This document shows, one piece after another, positions 52,131-62,942 of a stretch of DNA of 64,000 nt (its first letter is position 1; each line of letters begins with the position of its first letter). The position numbers and the translations under genes are program-made. Source of the DNA: Robiginitomaculum sp. GTDB lineage: Bacteria; Pseudomonadota; Alphaproteobacteria; Caulobacterales; Maricaulaceae. The stretch is taken from contig JAJFFN010000002.1 of assembly GCA_021776635.1 (NCBI GenBank), forward strand, positions 140,899 to 204,898, given 5' to 3'. The notes under the pieces were generated by a model. It worked only from the letters and a program-made list of their open reading frames with translations. It did no database searches and had not been told where the DNA came from.

Positions 52131-53507
52131 ATGAACGGGAAAATTATGCTAGCCAAACGAAACAATAAAACATTTATTTTGATATTGCTGACTTTGGTTT
52201 ATGCATTTAGTTTTATTGATAGGCAAATTTTAGGCATTTTAGTCCCGTTTATTCAAGATGAACTAAAACTTACCAACACCCAAATCGGGTTTTTACTCGG
52301 CCCAGCATTTGCTATCGTTTATACATTGGCCGCCATTCCGATTGCTTGGCTGGCCGACAGGTTTAGCCGAGTTAACATTCTCACTATTGCGCTGACTATA
52401 TGGAGCGGTTTTACGGCTCTGACCGGTTTTACTGGCAATTTTACCCAGATAGCTATTGCTCGTATGGGTGTCGGCATTGGCGAAGCTGGCGGTAGCCCAC
52501 CTGCCCATTCTATGATTTCTGATTTATACCCATCTGATAAACGCGCCAGCGCTTTAGCGGTTTACGCACTGGGTATTCCTATTGGCGTCATGTGTGCTTT
52601 CCTGATTTCCGCCAGCTTGCTCGGCAAGCAAGGTGCTGAAGTCAATTGGCGGCGGATATTTGTAATATTAGGGGTCGTCGGAGTCGGACTGGCGGTAATC
52701 ATTCGCATTTTTATGACCGAGCCGAAGCGCGGCGCCATGGAAAAAAGTAAGGAAGCAAGTAAGGAAGCTAGTAAGGAAGCTGATATTGAAGCTGACAATA
52801 ATCATGGCAAAAATCCTGGCCCTTCACCTTTTTGGAATTCACTCCGTCAATTATTAAGTATCCCCTCTTGGTGGGCCATGTGTTTGGGGATTTCCTTGGG
52901 CTCATTTGTCGCCTATTCATTCGCCGGATTCCAGACTAAATATTTACTCGCCTTGCAGCCGGATCTCAATTTCAAACATTTATTGATTGCACTTGGTCTG
53001 ATAAATGGCGTGGCTTATTCATTTGGTACATATTTTGGTGCGCGCATTGCCGATTTTTTTGGGAAAAACAATGTCCGCGCCTATGGCTGGGTGCCTGCAC
53101 TGGCCATGATTGGCGCTTTGCCTCTGGCTATTGGTGCTTTTAATTCTGGTTCAGTCAATCAGCATCTTGTATATATTTTCGTATTTTTATTGTTTTTGGG
53201 CGTCTATTTGGGGCCAAGTTTTGCCATTGCCCAAACTTTGGCACCGATTAGCATTCGCGCCATGTCAACCGCGCTATACTTTTTTATCCTCAATCTAATT
53301 TCCATGGCTGGCGGGCCATTTATCACCGGAATGCTGATTGATCATTTTCTTAAAACAAACGACGAATTACAAGCTGTAAGTCAAGCCATGACGACCATTA
53401 GTTATGCTTTTGGTCTGGCCACAATATTTTTTCTGTTTGTCGCTTGGCGTCTCCCCAAAGATTGGGCGGATGCAAAAAAGAGAAACGAAGCTGTTGCATC
53501 TGATTGA
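52131..53507 (+). CDS. MFS transporter, spinster-like
   Basis: A 458-residue transporter with about 12 hydrophobic helices. SFIDRQILGILVPFIQDELKLTNTQIGFL near the N-terminus and IAWLADRFSRVNILT and GVGIGEAGGSPPAHSMISDLYP match the spinster-type group of the major facilitator family. A lysine/glutamate repeat (SKEASKEASKEADIEAD, about 204-220) lies in the central loop. Substrate unknown. ATG 52131 or 52146 may start. It is just downstream of the insertion sequence, oriented away from it. Confidence 0.9.
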   Translation: MNGKIMLAKRNNKTFILILLTLVYAFSFIDRQILGILVPFIQDELKLTNTQIGFLLGPAFAIVYTLAAIPIAWLADRFSRVNILTIALTIWSGFTALTGFTGNFTQIAIARMGVGIGEAGGSPPAHSMISDLYPSDKRASALAVYALGIPIGVMCAFLISASLLGKQGAEVNWRRIFVILGVVGVGLAVIIRIFMTEPKRGAMEKSKEASKEASKEADIEADNNHGKNPGPSPFWNSLRQLLSIPSWWAMCLGISLGSFVAYSFAGFQTKYLLALQPDLNFKHLLIALGLINGVAYSFGTYFGARIADFFGKNNVRAYGWVPALAMIGALPLAIGAFNSGSVNQHLVYIFVFLLFLGVYLGPSFAIAQTLAPISIRAMSTALYFFILNLISMAGGPFITGMLIDHFLKTNDELQAVSQAMTTISYAFGLATIFFLFVAWRLPKDWADAKKRNEAVASD

Positions 53508-53554
53508 ATACAGCATATGTAGAGCGCGTCCAACATTCATAGAGAGACTTAATA

Positions 53555-54856
53555 ATGATTCCTCGTTACGCCCGCCCCGAAATGGTTGCTATCTGGTCGC
53601 AAGAGACCAAATTTCGCATCTGGTTTGAAATTGAAGGTCATGCTTGTAATGCTATGGCTGAATTGGGGGTAATCCCGAAAGCTTCCGCCAAGAACATATG
53701 GGGAAAAGGCAGCGCCGCTGAATTTTCCGTTGAGAAAATTGACGAGATTGAACGTGAAGTCAAACACGACGTTATCGCCTTTCTAACGCACCTCGCTACT
53801 TTTATTGGCGAAGATTCGCGGTTTGTGCATCAAGGTATGACGTCTTCGGATGTGCTGGATACGACCCTTTCAGTGCAACTCGCTCGTGCCAGTGATTTGC
53901 TTTTGCTAGGCATGGATAAAGTCCTCGCGGCATTGAAATCACAAGCACTTGCGCACAAATACACACCAACCATTGGACGGTCTCATGCCATTCATGCTGA
54001 ACCAACAACTTTTGGCTTAAAAATGGCGCAGGCTTATGCTGAATTTGCGCGCTGTCGAGAGCGATTGGTTACGGCCAGAGTAGAAATCGCCACCTGCGCG
54101 ATATCTGGAGCCGTTGGTACATTTGCCAATATTGATCCGCGTGTTGAAGAATATGTAGCGGAAAAACTGGGGTTGAAGGTAGAACCGATTTCCACACAGG
54201 TCATCCCGCGTGACCGCCATGCCGCTTTTTTTGCGACCCTTGGTGTTGTCGCCAGTACTATTGAACGCCTGGCAACAGAAATCCGTCATTTACAACGCAC
54301 AGAGGTTTTAGAAGTTGAGGAGTATTTTTCCAAAGGACAAAAAGGCTCGTCGGCCATGCCCCACAAGCGAAACCCTATTTTGACAGAGAACTTAACTGGT
54401 CTAGCAAGGCTCGTGCGTTCTGCCGTTACCCCTGCCTTGGAAAATGTAGCTTTGTGGCATGAACGCGATATTTCTCACTCTTCCGTAGAGCGCGGTATTG
54501 CACCTGATGCAACAATTCATCTGCATTTTGCTCTGCACCGTCTTGCTGGAGTTATGGAAAAACTGGTTGTTTATCCTGACAATATGTTGGCAAACTTGAA
54601 CAAGCTAGGCGGTCTACATAACTCACAACGCATTATGTTGGCACTTACACAAAAAGGTATGAGCCGTGAAGACGCCTACAAAACTGTGCAAACAAGCGCG
54701 ATGGCAAGCTGGCGCGGTGAAGGCGATTTTCAAACGTTGTTAAACGCAGACAGTAAGATTACAGACCGTTTAAATTCAGACGAAATTGGCGAGATGTTTG
54801 ACCTTGGCTACCATTTTAAACAAGTTGATGTAATTTTTTCAAGAATTTTTTCTTAG
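53555..54856 (+). CDS. purB: Adenylosuccinate lyase PurB
   Basis: A 433-residue lyase of purine synthesis acting on SAICAR and adenylosuccinate. The signature SSAMPHKRNP is present (near residue 268), along with GMTSSDVLDTT and GRSHAIHAEPTTFG. ATG is preceded by GAGAG. It is physically near, but not in the same operon as, purCSQL. Confidence 0.97.
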   Translation: MIPRYARPEMVAIWSQETKFRIWFEIEGHACNAMAELGVIPKASAKNIWGKGSAAEFSVEKIDEIEREVKHDVIAFLTHLATFIGEDSRFVHQGMTSSDVLDTTLSVQLARASDLLLLGMDKVLAALKSQALAHKYTPTIGRSHAIHAEPTTFGLKMAQAYAEFARCRERLVTARVEIATCAISGAVGTFANIDPRVEEYVAEKLGLKVEPISTQVIPRDRHAAFFATLGVVASTIERLATEIRHLQRTEVLEVEEYFSKGQKGSSAMPHKRNPILTENLTGLARLVRSAVTPALENVALWHERDISHSSVERGIAPDATIHLHFALHRLAGVMEKLVVYPDNMLANLNKLGGLHNSQRIMLALTQKGMSREDAYKTVQTSAMASWRGEGDFQTLLNADSKITDRLNSDEIGEMFDLGYHFKQVDVIFSRIFS

Positions 54857-55009
54857 TCTTTTCAAGTATATATACATTTTATTATTGTAATACAACCTTT
54901 CGTAAATGAAGTGTAATGATGCTCTTTGCAAAAAAATAACCATTGCCCTGTATCAAAACGGCATGAAAAAAATAAATGGTGTCAACTTCAAGAGAATTAG
55001 GAAAATACA

Positions 55010-55483
55010 ATGAAAAAATTAACTGCTATATTGGGTACAGCAATTTTATGTTCAATCACGGCTACAGCCAGCGCGGCAGAACGGCCAGACATCTATGTCG
55101 TCAAATTCCGCGCCGATGATTGCGCTGCGTGCAAAATTATGGAAGCGCAACTCGATGATGCTTTAGGTATGGTAAAAAGCAATAAAGTCGAACTCGTTAC
55201 TATCGATTCAACCACGCCGTTAAAATGGGAAGCATCTGCCCACAAAGCATTTGATCGTAACTTCGTACCACAATTTAATAACTGGGTAGGCTTAACCGGT
55301 TTTGTTGCCGTTATTGACCGCCAAAGCCGACAAACAATTGGCTGTGTTAGTGACAATCAAAATAAATTTAAGATAGCAAATTTTATCAAATCTGCAGCAA
55401 ACCTGCCTCATGACCAAACGGTCTCAAATCATACCGGACAATTTAAATGCCCACCTGTATTTAATGTTGATCCCGGCGAATAA
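55010..55483 (+). CDS. Secreted thioredoxin-like protein with CAAC motif
   Basis: A 157-residue exported protein: signal peptide ending TASA, then RPDIYVVKFRADDCAACKIMEAQLDD, a thioredoxin fold with active site C-A-A-C. The remaining fold strands (VELVTIDSTT, FVPQFNNWVGLTGFVAVID) follow. Two further cysteines (IGC near 117; FKCPP near 147) could form a structural disulfide. It is paralogous to the next gene. Role in periplasmic redox is likely; partner unknown. Confidence 0.82.
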   Translation: MKKLTAILGTAILCSITATASAAERPDIYVVKFRADDCAACKIMEAQLDDALGMVKSNKVELVTIDSTTPLKWEASAHKAFDRNFVPQFNNWVGLTGFVAVIDRQSRQTIGCVSDNQNKFKIANFIKSAANLPHDQTVSNHTGQFKCPPVFNVDPGE

Positions 55484-55497
55484 TTACCCACGCAATA

Positions 55498-55531
55498 AAA
55501 TTATAGACCCGGTTCGCCGGGTCTATAATTT
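55498..55531. terminator. Bidirectional terminator between the thioredoxin-like genes
   Basis: A perfect 15-bp stem, AAATTATAGACCCGG and its complement, closes on a TTCG tetraloop. A-rich on the left and T-rich on the right, it can act in both directions. It separates the two paralogous genes into two transcription units. Confidence 0.85.
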
Positions 55532-55622
55532 AAACCACCTATTAAGAGGCATCACGAAAAATTTACACCTCAAACTGTATAAGTCTGATGCACAGTATAA
55601 TTATCGCGGGTAAGAGTAATCT

Positions 55623-56084
55623 ATGATTAGGCTTTTCAGTTTTATATTTTTCTCATTACTTATGGTTTTGAGTATTGGCGCGACAGCTCATTCGCAGCAA
55701 CGTCCAGATATCTATGTAGTGATGTTTAGGGCGGATTGGTGCGGACCTTGTAAAATTGTAGAGCCAAATTTAGACCGTACTTTACGATTGTTAAACGACT
55801 CTGGCATTCGTGCAATCACAATAGATGTAACAGATAGCCCGCGCATAGAAAGAAGCGCACATATAGCTTTTGACCACAATATAGTGCAACAATATAATCA
55901 ATGGTACGGTGTGACAGGCTTTGCAGCTATTATTGATGCCGATACCAAAACGACTTTGGGCTGTGTCAATATGATGTATGATGTCGGCGCTATGTCGGCG
56001 CACATCAGAAATTTAAAGACCTATGCGATGACAAATCAACCATCATTTGACATTACCTGCCCTGCCCCAAACGCGCCGCGCTAA
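55623..56084 (+). CDS. Secreted thioredoxin-like protein with CGPC motif
   Basis: A 153-residue paralogue of the preceding protein. Signal peptide ends near AHSQQ; RPDIYVVMFRADWCGPCKIVEPNLDR carries the standard thioredoxin C-G-P-C. QQYNQWYGVTGFAAIIDADTKTTLGCVN aligns with the first copy. Because one copy is CAAC and the other CGPC, the two may have different redox potentials or partners. Confidence 0.84.
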   Translation: MIRLFSFIFFSLLMVLSIGATAHSQQRPDIYVVMFRADWCGPCKIVEPNLDRTLRLLNDSGIRAITIDVTDSPRIERSAHIAFDHNIVQQYNQWYGVTGFAAIIDADTKTTLGCVNMMYDVGAMSAHIRNLKTYAMTNQPSFDITCPAPNAPR

Positions 56085-56099
56085 AGACTAAGTCAGGTT

Positions 56100-56423
56100 C
56101 TAATCATTTTCAAGAATTTGGGCACGGGCTTCTGTCATGAGTACATTCATCCTATTGCGTAGTTCAACGTCCGAAAATTGTACACCAGCTGCAATTATGT
56201 CTTGTTTAACTTTACGAAAAACATCTTCATCGCCAGCTTCTTCCATATCAGATTTTATGACTTCTAACACATAAGGCGTTACTTCATCACCAGTTTTGCC
56301 AATTAAATCAGCTACCCATATCCCGAGGAGTTTATTCCTTCGCGCATCAATTTTAAATTCTTGATCTGCAGTCAAAACAAATTTCTTTTCAGCAACATTT
56401 TTACGGTCATCAAAGGATTCCAT
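56100..56423 (-). CDS. DUF1476 family protein (ATP synthase zeta-type inhibitor)
   Basis: A 107-residue helical protein matching the alphaproteobacterial zeta subunit family: FDDRKNVAEKKFVLTADQEFKIDARRNKLLGIW at the start, and GDEDVFRKVKQDI. In Paracoccus this protein inhibits F1-ATPase hydrolysis. It is divergent from purC, a common alphaproteobacterial arrangement. Confidence 0.93.
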   Translation of the reverse strand: MESFDDRKNVAEKKFVLTADQEFKIDARRNKLLGIWVADLIGKTGDEVTPYVLEVIKSDMEEAGDEDVFRKVKQDIIAAGVQFSDVELRNRMNVLMTEARAQILEND

Positions 56424-56612
56424 TTTAGCTCCAATCCGGTTGAATTACTTTTAGCCATTTTACGCAAGCAAACTTGAAAACACCAACAATATTTTATAAA
56501 TATCCCCAAGAATAATTATTTAATTTTAGCGTAGATAGCCTTGTAGAGAGAGCAAGGCTAAGATAGATTCTTCCCTTAGAGTGCGAATCGCACGTTATCA
56601 GTAAAGATAAAC

Positions 56613-57389
56613 ATGTCACGGCGAGAAAAAATCTACGAAGGTAAAGCTAAGATTTTGTATAAGGGGCCAAAGCCTGGTACAATTGTTCAATACTTTAAAG
56701 ATGATGCCACTGCATTTAATGCTAAGAAAAAAGCCGTGCTCAACGGCAAAGGTGTTTTGAACAACCGCATATCAGAGCACATCATGCTGATACTCGGAAA
56801 AGTTGGTATACCAACCCACTTTATCAAACGATTGAATATGCGTGAGCAATTAATAAAAGAAGTCGAAATAATCCCTTTAGAAGTAATTTGCCGTAATGTA
56901 GCCGCTGGCTCTATTTGTCCTATGTTTGGTCTTGAAGAAGGTAAACGCTTGCCCCGTTCAATCATTGAGTTTTGCTATAAGAAGGATGAACTCAACGATC
57001 CTTTAGCGACCGAAGAACATATACTCGCATTTGGTTGGGCGATATCTGCGGAAATTGATGAAATGACCGCCCTCACCTTGAGAATTAATGATTTTCTCTG
57101 TGGCATGTTTGCAGGTATTGGCATTGACCTCATTGATTTTAAAATTGAATTTGGCCGCTATATGGACGAAAACGGTGAGCAAGTGATATTGCTTGCAGAT
57201 GAAATAAGCCCGGATTCTTGTCGTCTTTGGGATAGCCAAACCCAAGAAAAATTAGATAAAGATAGATTTAGACGCGATCTAGGTGGTCTTGTCGATGCTT
57301 ACACCGAAGTTGCAACTCGTCTCGGTATTTTAAAAGAAAATCCCAAAACTCCCCCCAAATTATCCGTTGTCACAAATGAGCATGAATAA
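56613..57389 (+). CDS. purC: SAICAR synthetase PurC
   Basis: A 258-residue enzyme joining CAIR and aspartate with [14 protein letters not shown], the conserved [28 protein letters not shown] and [14 protein letters not shown] are all present. It is the first gene of a purCSQL run, and a short inverted repeat GTGCG-AAT-CGCAC (56581-56593) precedes it. Confidence 0.97.
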   Translation: MSRREKIYEGKAKILYKGPKPGTIVQYFKDDATAFNAKKKAVLNGKGVLNNRISEHIMLILGKVGIPTHFIKRLNMREQLIKEVEIIPLEVICRNVAAGSICPMFGLEEGKRLPRSIIEFCYKKDELNDPLATEEHILAFGWAISAEIDEMTALTLRINDFLCGMFAGIGIDLIDFKIEFGRYMDENGEQVILLADEISPDSCRLWDSQTQEKLDKDRFRRDLGGLVDAYTEVATRLGILKENPKTPPKLSVVTNEHE

Positions 57390-57403
57390 ATGAGGATGAA
57401 TTA

Positions 57404-57652
57404 ATGAAAGCCATCATACATATCGGACTAAAATCAGGAGTTCTTGACCCACAAGGCCGCACAATTGCACGCTCACTAGCCCATTTGGGATTTGACAGTG
57501 TTACGAAAGCACGGCAAGGAAAAACGATAGAACTGGACCTTGATACCGAAGATGTCGACATTGCAAAATTGGATGTCGAAAAAATGTGTAAGCAATTATT
57601 AGCGAATACTGTGATTGAAGATTATCAAATCGAGATTGTTGAGCAGGACTGA
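57404..57652 (+). CDS. purS: FGAM synthetase subunit PurS
   Basis: An 82-residue small subunit: [32 protein letters not shown] and [21 protein letters not shown]. It bridges PurL and PurQ in the three-part FGAM synthetase. It lies between purC and purQ, with 2 bases before purQ. Confidence 0.97.
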   Translation: MKAIIHIGLKSGVLDPQGRTIARSLAHLGFDSVTKARQGKTIELDLDTEDVDIAKLDVEKMCKQLLANTVIEDYQIEIVEQD

Positions 57653-57654
57653 GT

Positions 57655-58317
57655 ATGCAAAGTGCAGTCATTGTTTTTCCTGCTTCCAACTGTGATCGCG
57701 ATGCGGCAACTGCTTTGGAAAAAATCACTGGACATAAACCGCTTATGGTTTGGCATGAAGAAACCACTTTGCCCAAGGTTGATTTCGTAATAATTCCCGG
57801 TGGGTTTTCTTATGGTGATTACCTGCGTTCTGGTGCTATTGCTGCCCGTTCGCCAATTGTGCAAGATATAATTAAAAAAGCGGGCACGGGTTTGCCAGTC
57901 GCAGGTTTTTGCAACGGCTTTCAGATTTTAACTGAAGCCGGGCTATTGCCGGGCGCACTTATGCGTAACAAAGGTCTACGCTTTGTTTGTCGCCCGCAAA
58001 AACTACAGGTGGTTAATACACAAACCATGTTTACGTCTGGCTATAATAATGAAGAAGAAATAACGGTGCCGATTGCTCATTTTGATGGAAATTACTATGC
58101 CGATGATGACACGCTTAAAAAACTAAAAAGAACAGGTCGTATCTTGTTTAAATATGTTGATAATCCAAACGGCTCACAAAATGACATTGCCGGGATTAGC
58201 AATCAGGCCGGGAATGTGCTTGGAATGATGCCCCACCCAGAGCGTGCAATTGATCCTCTTCATGGCGGTACAGGCGGCATTGCATTGTTTAAAAGCATTG
58301 TGGAGGCCGTACAATGA
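57655..58317 (+). CDS. purQ: FGAM synthetase glutaminase subunit PurQ
   Basis: A 220-residue class I glutaminase: [12 protein letters not shown], the nucleophile loop GFCNGFQIL, and the end motif MPHPERAID. It delivers ammonia from glutamine to PurL. The stop overlaps the purL start as ATGA, implying coupled translation. Confidence 0.97.
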   Translation: MQSAVIVFPASNCDRDAATALEKITGHKPLMVWHEETTLPKVDFVIIPGGFSYGDYLRSGAIAARSPIVQDIIKKAGTGLPVAGFCNGFQILTEAGLLPGALMRNKGLRFVCRPQKLQVVNTQTMFTSGYNNEEEITVPIAHFDGNYYADDDTLKKLKRTGRILFKYVDNPNGSQNDIAGISNQAGNVLGMMPHPERAIDPLHGGTGGIALFKSIVEAVQ

Positions 58318-60542
58318 AGAAGGTTGTCATTACACCAGAAGTTGTTGCAGAACACGGACTGTCCGAGAGCGAATATGAACTTATTTGTGACAGGTTAGGA
58401 CGCACACCAAATATAAACGAACTTGGTATTTTTTCTGTCATGTGGTCAGAACATTGTTCATACAAATCATCCCGACGTCATTTGAAAAAAATGCTCACCA
58501 AAGGCGAGCGTGTCATTCAAGGCCCAGGTGAAAATGCAGGTGTCATAGATATCGACGATGGTGATGCAATTATTTTCAAGATGGAAAGTCACAACCATCC
58601 TTCATATATTGAACCTTATCAGGGTGCTGCTACGGGTGTGGGCGGTATTATGCGAGATGTTTTCACTATGGGTGCGCGGCCTATTGCAAATTTAAATGCA
58701 CTACGTTTTGGTGATCCTTCACATCCAAAAACCAGGTCCCTTGTCGCTGGTGTTGTTCACGGTATTGGTGGTTATGGCAATTGCGTTGGCGTTCCTACTG
58801 TTGGTGGTGAAACTAATTTTCACCGTGGTTATAATGACAATATTCTTGTTAACGCGATGTGTGTTGGTCACGCAAAAAAGGATAAAGTCTTTTATTCTGC
58901 TGCAAAAGGTGTTGGAAATCCTATTTTTTATGTTGGCTCAAAAACTGGACGAGATGGCATCCATGGTGCCACGATGGCCTCGGCGGAATTTGATGATGAC
59001 AGCGAGGAAAAACGTCCAACAGTTCAAGTCGGTGACCCGTTCACAGAAAAGCTCCTTATTGAGGCTTGCATGGAATTAATGTCCACCGATGCCATTATTG
59101 CTATTCAAGATATGGGCGCAGCTGGCTTGACTTCATCTGCAATCGAAATGGCTGACAAAGGTGGTGTCGGGGTTAAAATGAATTTGGACAAAGTGCCCCA
59201 ACGCGAAAGCAAGATGACGCCGTACGAGATGATGCTTTCGGAAAGCCAAGAACGCATGCTTATGGTTTTAAAACCAGGCAAAGAGAATTTAGCTGTTGAG
59301 ATTTTCAATAAATGGGACCTTGACGTAGCCGAAGTTGGCATAACAACCGATACGGGACATCTCATTCTTACCCATAAAGGAAAAACCGTATGCGATATAC
59401 CTATTGCACCACTTGGTGATGACGCACCTAATTTAAAACGCCCATATGCGAAGCCACAAGAATTGGAAACCTTGAAAAACGACCCTGTTATTGATCCAAT
59501 AGAGCGAGGTACAAATTATAAAGATATAATTTCTATTCTCATCACGAGCCCTGATATAGCGTCGAAAAGATGGATTTGGGAACAATATGACCGATCCGTC
59601 ATGGGTGACACGGTTCAAAGTTCAAATTCTGGCGGTGATGCTGCGATTGTTCGTATTCACGGGACGAATAAGGCCGTAGCAATTACAACTGATTGTACAC
59701 CGCGTTATGTTACCGCAGATGCATTTGAAGGCGGCAAACAAGCCGTTGCGGAAACCTACCGTAATTTATGCAGTGTTGGCGCAGAACCTATTGCTATAAC
59801 CGACTGCCTTAATTTTGGTAACCCTGAACGCAAAGAGGTTATGGGACAATTTGTCCGCTCCATAGAAGGTATTGATGCGGCTTGCCGTGCATTGGATTAT
59901 CCTGTCGTCTCAGGTAATGTTTCTTTGTATAATGAAACCAACGGACAAGCTATTCCGCCAACTCCGTGTATAGGCGGTGTAGGATTAATTAAAAATTTAG
60001 ATCGCTATGCCAGCCTTTCAGGTGCAAAAAATGGCGATCATCTTGTTCTACTTGGCAACACAACCGGCTGGCTTGGTGCGTCCTTATATGCACATTTAAT
60101 ACTTGGGCATGATAAAGCTGATTCACCAATATATGCGCCGCCTCCCGTTGATTTAATGGCTGAAAAAAATAATGGAACTTATATTCAACGCCTTATTCGC
60201 AATAGACGCGTAAACGCTGTTCATGATCTATCCGATGGGGGCTTAGCACTGGCAGCAATAGAAATGGCATTTGCTAGCAAACTAGGATTTGAAATTAAAG
60301 GATCCGCCGATATTCCCGTCTATGCATGGCTATTTGGTGAAGATCAGGGTCGTTATTTAATTGCTGTCGAAGGCAACAGCCTCAACCCTATCTTGAGCAC
60401 GGCACAAGGATTAAATATCCCTGCTAAGAAAATTGGTGTTATAGGCGGAGACCGTTTAATTGCTTCTGGTGCATTTGACTTATCATTACATGATACCCAT
60501 ATGGAATATGAAAACTGGATGCCAGATTATATGGCGGACTAA
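58314..60542 (+). CDS. purL: FGAM synthetase large subunit PurL
   Basis: A 742-residue small-type Pur[61 protein letters not shown] (read as [12 protein letters not shown] here) and [10 protein letters not shown]. It catalyses ATP-dependent FGAR to FGAM with PurS and PurQ. It ends 20 bases before bolA. Confidence 0.98.
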   Translation: MKKVVITPEVVAEHGLSESEYELICDRLGRTPNINELGIFSVMWSEHCSYKSSRRHLKKMLTKGERVIQGPGENAGVIDIDDGDAIIFKMESHNHPSYIEPYQGAATGVGGIMRDVFTMGARPIANLNALRFGDPSHPKTRSLVAGVVHGIGGYGNCVGVPTVGGETNFHRGYNDNILVNAMCVGHAKKDKVFYSAAKGVGNPIFYVGSKTGRDGIHGATMASAEFDDDSEEKRPTVQVGDPFTEKLLIEACMELMSTDAIIAIQDMGAAGLTSSAIEMADKGGVGVKMNLDKVPQRESKMTPYEMMLSESQERMLMVLKPGKENLAVEIFNKWDLDVAEVGITTDTGHLILTHKGKTVCDIPIAPLGDDAPNLKRPYAKPQELETLKNDPVIDPIERGTNYKDIISILITSPDIASKRWIWEQYDRSVMGDTVQSSNSGGDAAIVRIHGTNKAVAITTDCTPRYVTADAFEGGKQAVAETYRNLCSVGAEPIAITDCLNFGNPERKEVMGQFVRSIEGIDAACRALDYPVVSGNVSLYNETNGQAIPPTPCIGGVGLIKNLDRYASLSGAKNGDHLVLLGNTTGWLGASLYAHLILGHDKADSPIYAPPPVDLMAEKNNGTYIQRLIRNRRVNAVHDLSDGGLALAAIEMAFASKLGFEIKGSADIPVYAWLFGEDQGRYLIAVEGNSLNPILSTAQGLNIPAKKIGVIGGDRLIASGAFDLSLHDTHMEYENWMPDYMAD

Positions 60543-60562
60543 AATCAACTAATGAGACATAT

Positions 60563-60793
60563 ATGGCAATGCAAGCAGATGATATTATATCTATGATTAA
60601 GCAAGAAATCCCGGATGCTGTTGTTGAATTGGTCGACTTGGCAGGAGACGGTGATCATTATAAAGCAATCATTACAAGCAATTCTTTTGTAGGCATCTCA
60701 CGTATAGCGCAGCATCAAAAAGTGTATACAGCTTTAAAAGGTAAAATGGGCGGCGAATTGCATGCATTAGCCCTTGAGACAAAAGCTAAATAA
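60563..60793 (+). CDS. bolA: BolA family protein
   Basis: A 76-residue BolA/IbaG-type protein: VVELVDLAGDGDHYKAIITS, the helix ISRIAQHQKVYTALKGKMGG and HALALE. It has no cysteine, so iron-sulfur binding would use the histidines together with the adjacent glutaredoxin. The pairing with grxD 31 bases downstream supports an Fe-S trafficking role. Confidence 0.95.
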   Translation: MAMQADDIISMIKQEIPDAVVELVDLAGDGDHYKAIITSNSFVGISRIAQHQKVYTALKGKMGGELHALALETKAK

Positions 60794-60824
60794 ATAATAT
60801 TATATAGAAATACTAAGGAATATT

Positions 60825-61154
60825 ATGGCAAATTCAGCAAATGAACAGATTAAAAACACCACAAAAAACAACAACATTGTCTTATATATGAAGGGAACTC
60901 CGACATTTCCGCAATGTGGGTTTTCATCTACTGTGGTGCAAATTTTTGACTATCTCGGCGCGGAATATGCGTCTGTTAATGTCTTGGATGATCCTAAGAT
61001 ACGCCAAGGGATTAAAGATTTTAACAATTGGCCAACCGTTCCACAAGTTTTCGTAAAAGGTGAATTTATTGGTGGCTGCGATATCATGCGCGAAATGTTT
61101 GAAACAGGCGAGTTGAAATCCTTACTCGTTGAAAAAGAAATACTTAAAGCCTAA
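60825..61154 (+). CDS. grxD: Monothiol glutaredoxin (Grx4 type)
   Basis: A 109-residue CGFS glutaredoxin (C31 in PQCGFSS), with WPTVPQVFVKGEFIGGCDI. It carries [2Fe-2S] clusters and works with BolA. GGAAT precedes the ATG. It is immediately after bolA, in the conserved purL-bolA-grxD order. Confidence 0.97.
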   Translation: MANSANEQIKNTTKNNNIVLYMKGTPTFPQCGFSSTVVQIFDYLGAEYASVNVLDDPKIRQGIKDFNNWPTVPQVFVKGEFIGGCDIMREMFETGELKSLLVEKEILKA

Positions 61155-61346
61155 TTTTTTCAATTATTCATGATCAATTCAAAAACTTACTTTTATTGAA
61201 ACTTTCATAGGAGTTTTTTCTTGATGAAAACAATTACGATTAATAATTGTTTTCATTGATAACAAACTCAAAGATTGCTTTATTTACTACATATAAACAT
61301 TTTTATGCTATAGGTTTCATAACTTAGTAAACAGCGTAAATTTGAG

Positions 61347-61961
61347 ATGTCTTTAACATTTAAACAGGCAAAAAATTCTAACACTTGGCAAGATTTTATT
61401 GCTGAAGAGTCTGAAAGTAGTTTAAGACGGCGCAGGGGCATCCGGAAATCGACGTTTCGGCGCATGTATCTAAGTGTTTTCATCTTAGTGACAGCGGGTT
61501 TTACCCTTTATTGTAGCTTATTTTATGTTGGTGCATTTATTGATATGGGCAAAATTGTAGGTTTTAGCCAGTCAAACCGCGTTCATCATGCACAACAAAA
61601 TATAAAACCAATTGATGATTTGAAACCTAGAACAGCTTTATCACCAATCATTGAAGCATTTATGATAAACCGTATTTATATGCGTAAAGGACAATCCATA
61701 ATTGCCACCTATTCATTGCCTACCAATGCAGAATTATTTCTTTCGGTTAGGCAGTGTAAATCCCAACCATTATTGGAAATATTTAACTGCAGAGTTTTAG
61801 GCGCACAAAACGCCGTCATTAACAATCGTTCAAAAGGATTTAAAGAATTTATAGTCTCTGAACCTGGGTTTTATTATTTTGAAGAAAAGGTAGTCAAACT
61901 GCCAAACAAAAATTTAAAAGCATTTTTAGACTACCGAATAATTTGGTATAGAGGTGGCTAG
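61347..61961 (+). CDS. Hypothetical single-pass membrane protein
   Basis: A 204-residue protein with a basic cytoplasmic N-terminus (SSLRRRRGIRKSTFRRMY), one transmembrane helix (LSVFILVTAGFTLYCSLFYVGAFI, split at the Cys) and a 140-residue periplasmic part with two closely spaced cysteines (QCKSQPLLEIFNC). No family is recognised. It lies between grxD and rpsD, convergent with rpsD. Confidence 0.65.
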   Translation: MSLTFKQAKNSNTWQDFIAEESESSLRRRRGIRKSTFRRMYLSVFILVTAGFTLYCSLFYVGAFIDMGKIVGFSQSNRVHHAQQNIKPIDDLKPRTALSPIIEAFMINRIYMRKGQSIIATYSLPTNAELFLSVRQCKSQPLLEIFNCRVLGAQNAVINNRSKGFKEFIVSEPGFYYFEEKVVKLPNKNLKAFLDYRIIWYRGG

Positions 61962-62006
61962 ATGGCACAGGATTTGCGCCCTCTAACTGATTTATAATAG
62001 CCAATA

Positions 62007-62624
62007 TTAACGAGAATAAAATTCCACGGTAAGGTTCGGTTCCATGACAACAGGGTACGGCACTTCGTCAAAAGACGGCACGCGAACATAAGTCACCTTC
62101 ATAGCTTTTGGATCAAGATCTAGATATTCTGGAAGTTCCCGCTCTGCACTCTCAAGTGCCTCAAGAACCAATGCCATAGTACGCGATTTTTCGCGTACCT
62201 CAACAATATCACCTGGCTTGCACCGATAAGAAGGAATGTTAACTCTGTTACCATTAACGAGAATATGACCATGGTTGACAAACTGACGTGCTGCAAAAAC
62301 TGTTGGCACGAACTTCGTACGGTACACAATCGCATCCAAACGAGATTCCAAAAGACCAATCAAGTTTTCAGAAGTATCCCCGCGCATACTATCAGCTTGG
62401 CGATATGTACGGCGAAATTGTTTCTCGGTTATGTTTCCGTAATAACCTTTTAGCTTTTGCTTGGCACGCAATTGCGTACCGTAATCAGAAAGCTTACCAC
62501 GACGATTTTGACCATGTTGTCCTGGTGGAAATGGGCGTTTATTTACTGGTGACTTTGGTCTACCCCAAATATTTTCACCGACACGGCGATCAATTTTATA
62601 TTTTGCGGAATGACGTTTTGACAT
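62007..62624 (-). CDS. rpsD: 30S ribosomal protein S4
   Basis: A 205-residue S4 from ATG 62624 (AAAGGATG upstream). The S4 RNA-binding domain has [31 protein letters not shown], and the end is LTVEFYSR. It nucleates 16S folding. The frame extends to 62762, but the extra part covers the structured leader and is unlikely to be translated. Confidence 0.98.
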   Translation of the reverse strand: MSKRHSAKYKIDRRVGENIWGRPKSPVNKRPFPPGQHGQNRRGKLSDYGTQLRAKQKLKGYYGNITEKQFRRTYRQADSMRGDTSENLIGLLESRLDAIVYRTKFVPTVFAARQFVNHGHILVNGNRVNIPSYRCKPGDIVEVREKSRTMALVLEALESAERELPEYLDLDPKAMKVTYVRVPSFDEVPYPVVMEPNLTVEFYSR

Positions 62625-62656
62625 GCTTAAGCATCCTTTTGCGACGTGGCCCGGCA

Positions 62657-62728
62657 TCGAGGCCAATCCTCGAAGCGATGAAAACGGCGGCACCACACCA
62701 ACCCGTAAAACTCTGCTATAACAGAGTT
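62657..62728 (-). promoter_or_regulatory. Structured leader of rpsD
   Basis: Between the probable rpsD promoter and start are two hairpins: AACTCTG-TTATAG-CAGAGTT (62709-62728, followed by TT on the transcript) and TCGAGG-ATTGG-CCTCGA (62657-62673). S4 is known to regulate its own mRNA in several bacteria, so a leader regulatory element is plausible. Confidence 0.4.
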
Positions 62729-62942
62729 GCGCGTCTTTTATATATTTAAAGAAGGATGTCAATCATAGTTTTGGTAAATAACTTTGTAGTGGAACCTATT
62801 CTTTAATTCATTTTTGCCATACTCAATATTTTCGATTTAGCGTAATCGACGACAACAAAATTGAAACAATTTGCAACACACTGTTCGCGCTATCACAGAT
62901 GATTGTCTAGCGCTTAACACTTGGATATGACATGCGAAAACT

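Noticed and set aside
62625..62762. Extended N-terminus of ribosomal protein S4
   Set aside because: S4 homologues start with the SKRHSAKYK segment; the extension is leader DNA with hairpins.
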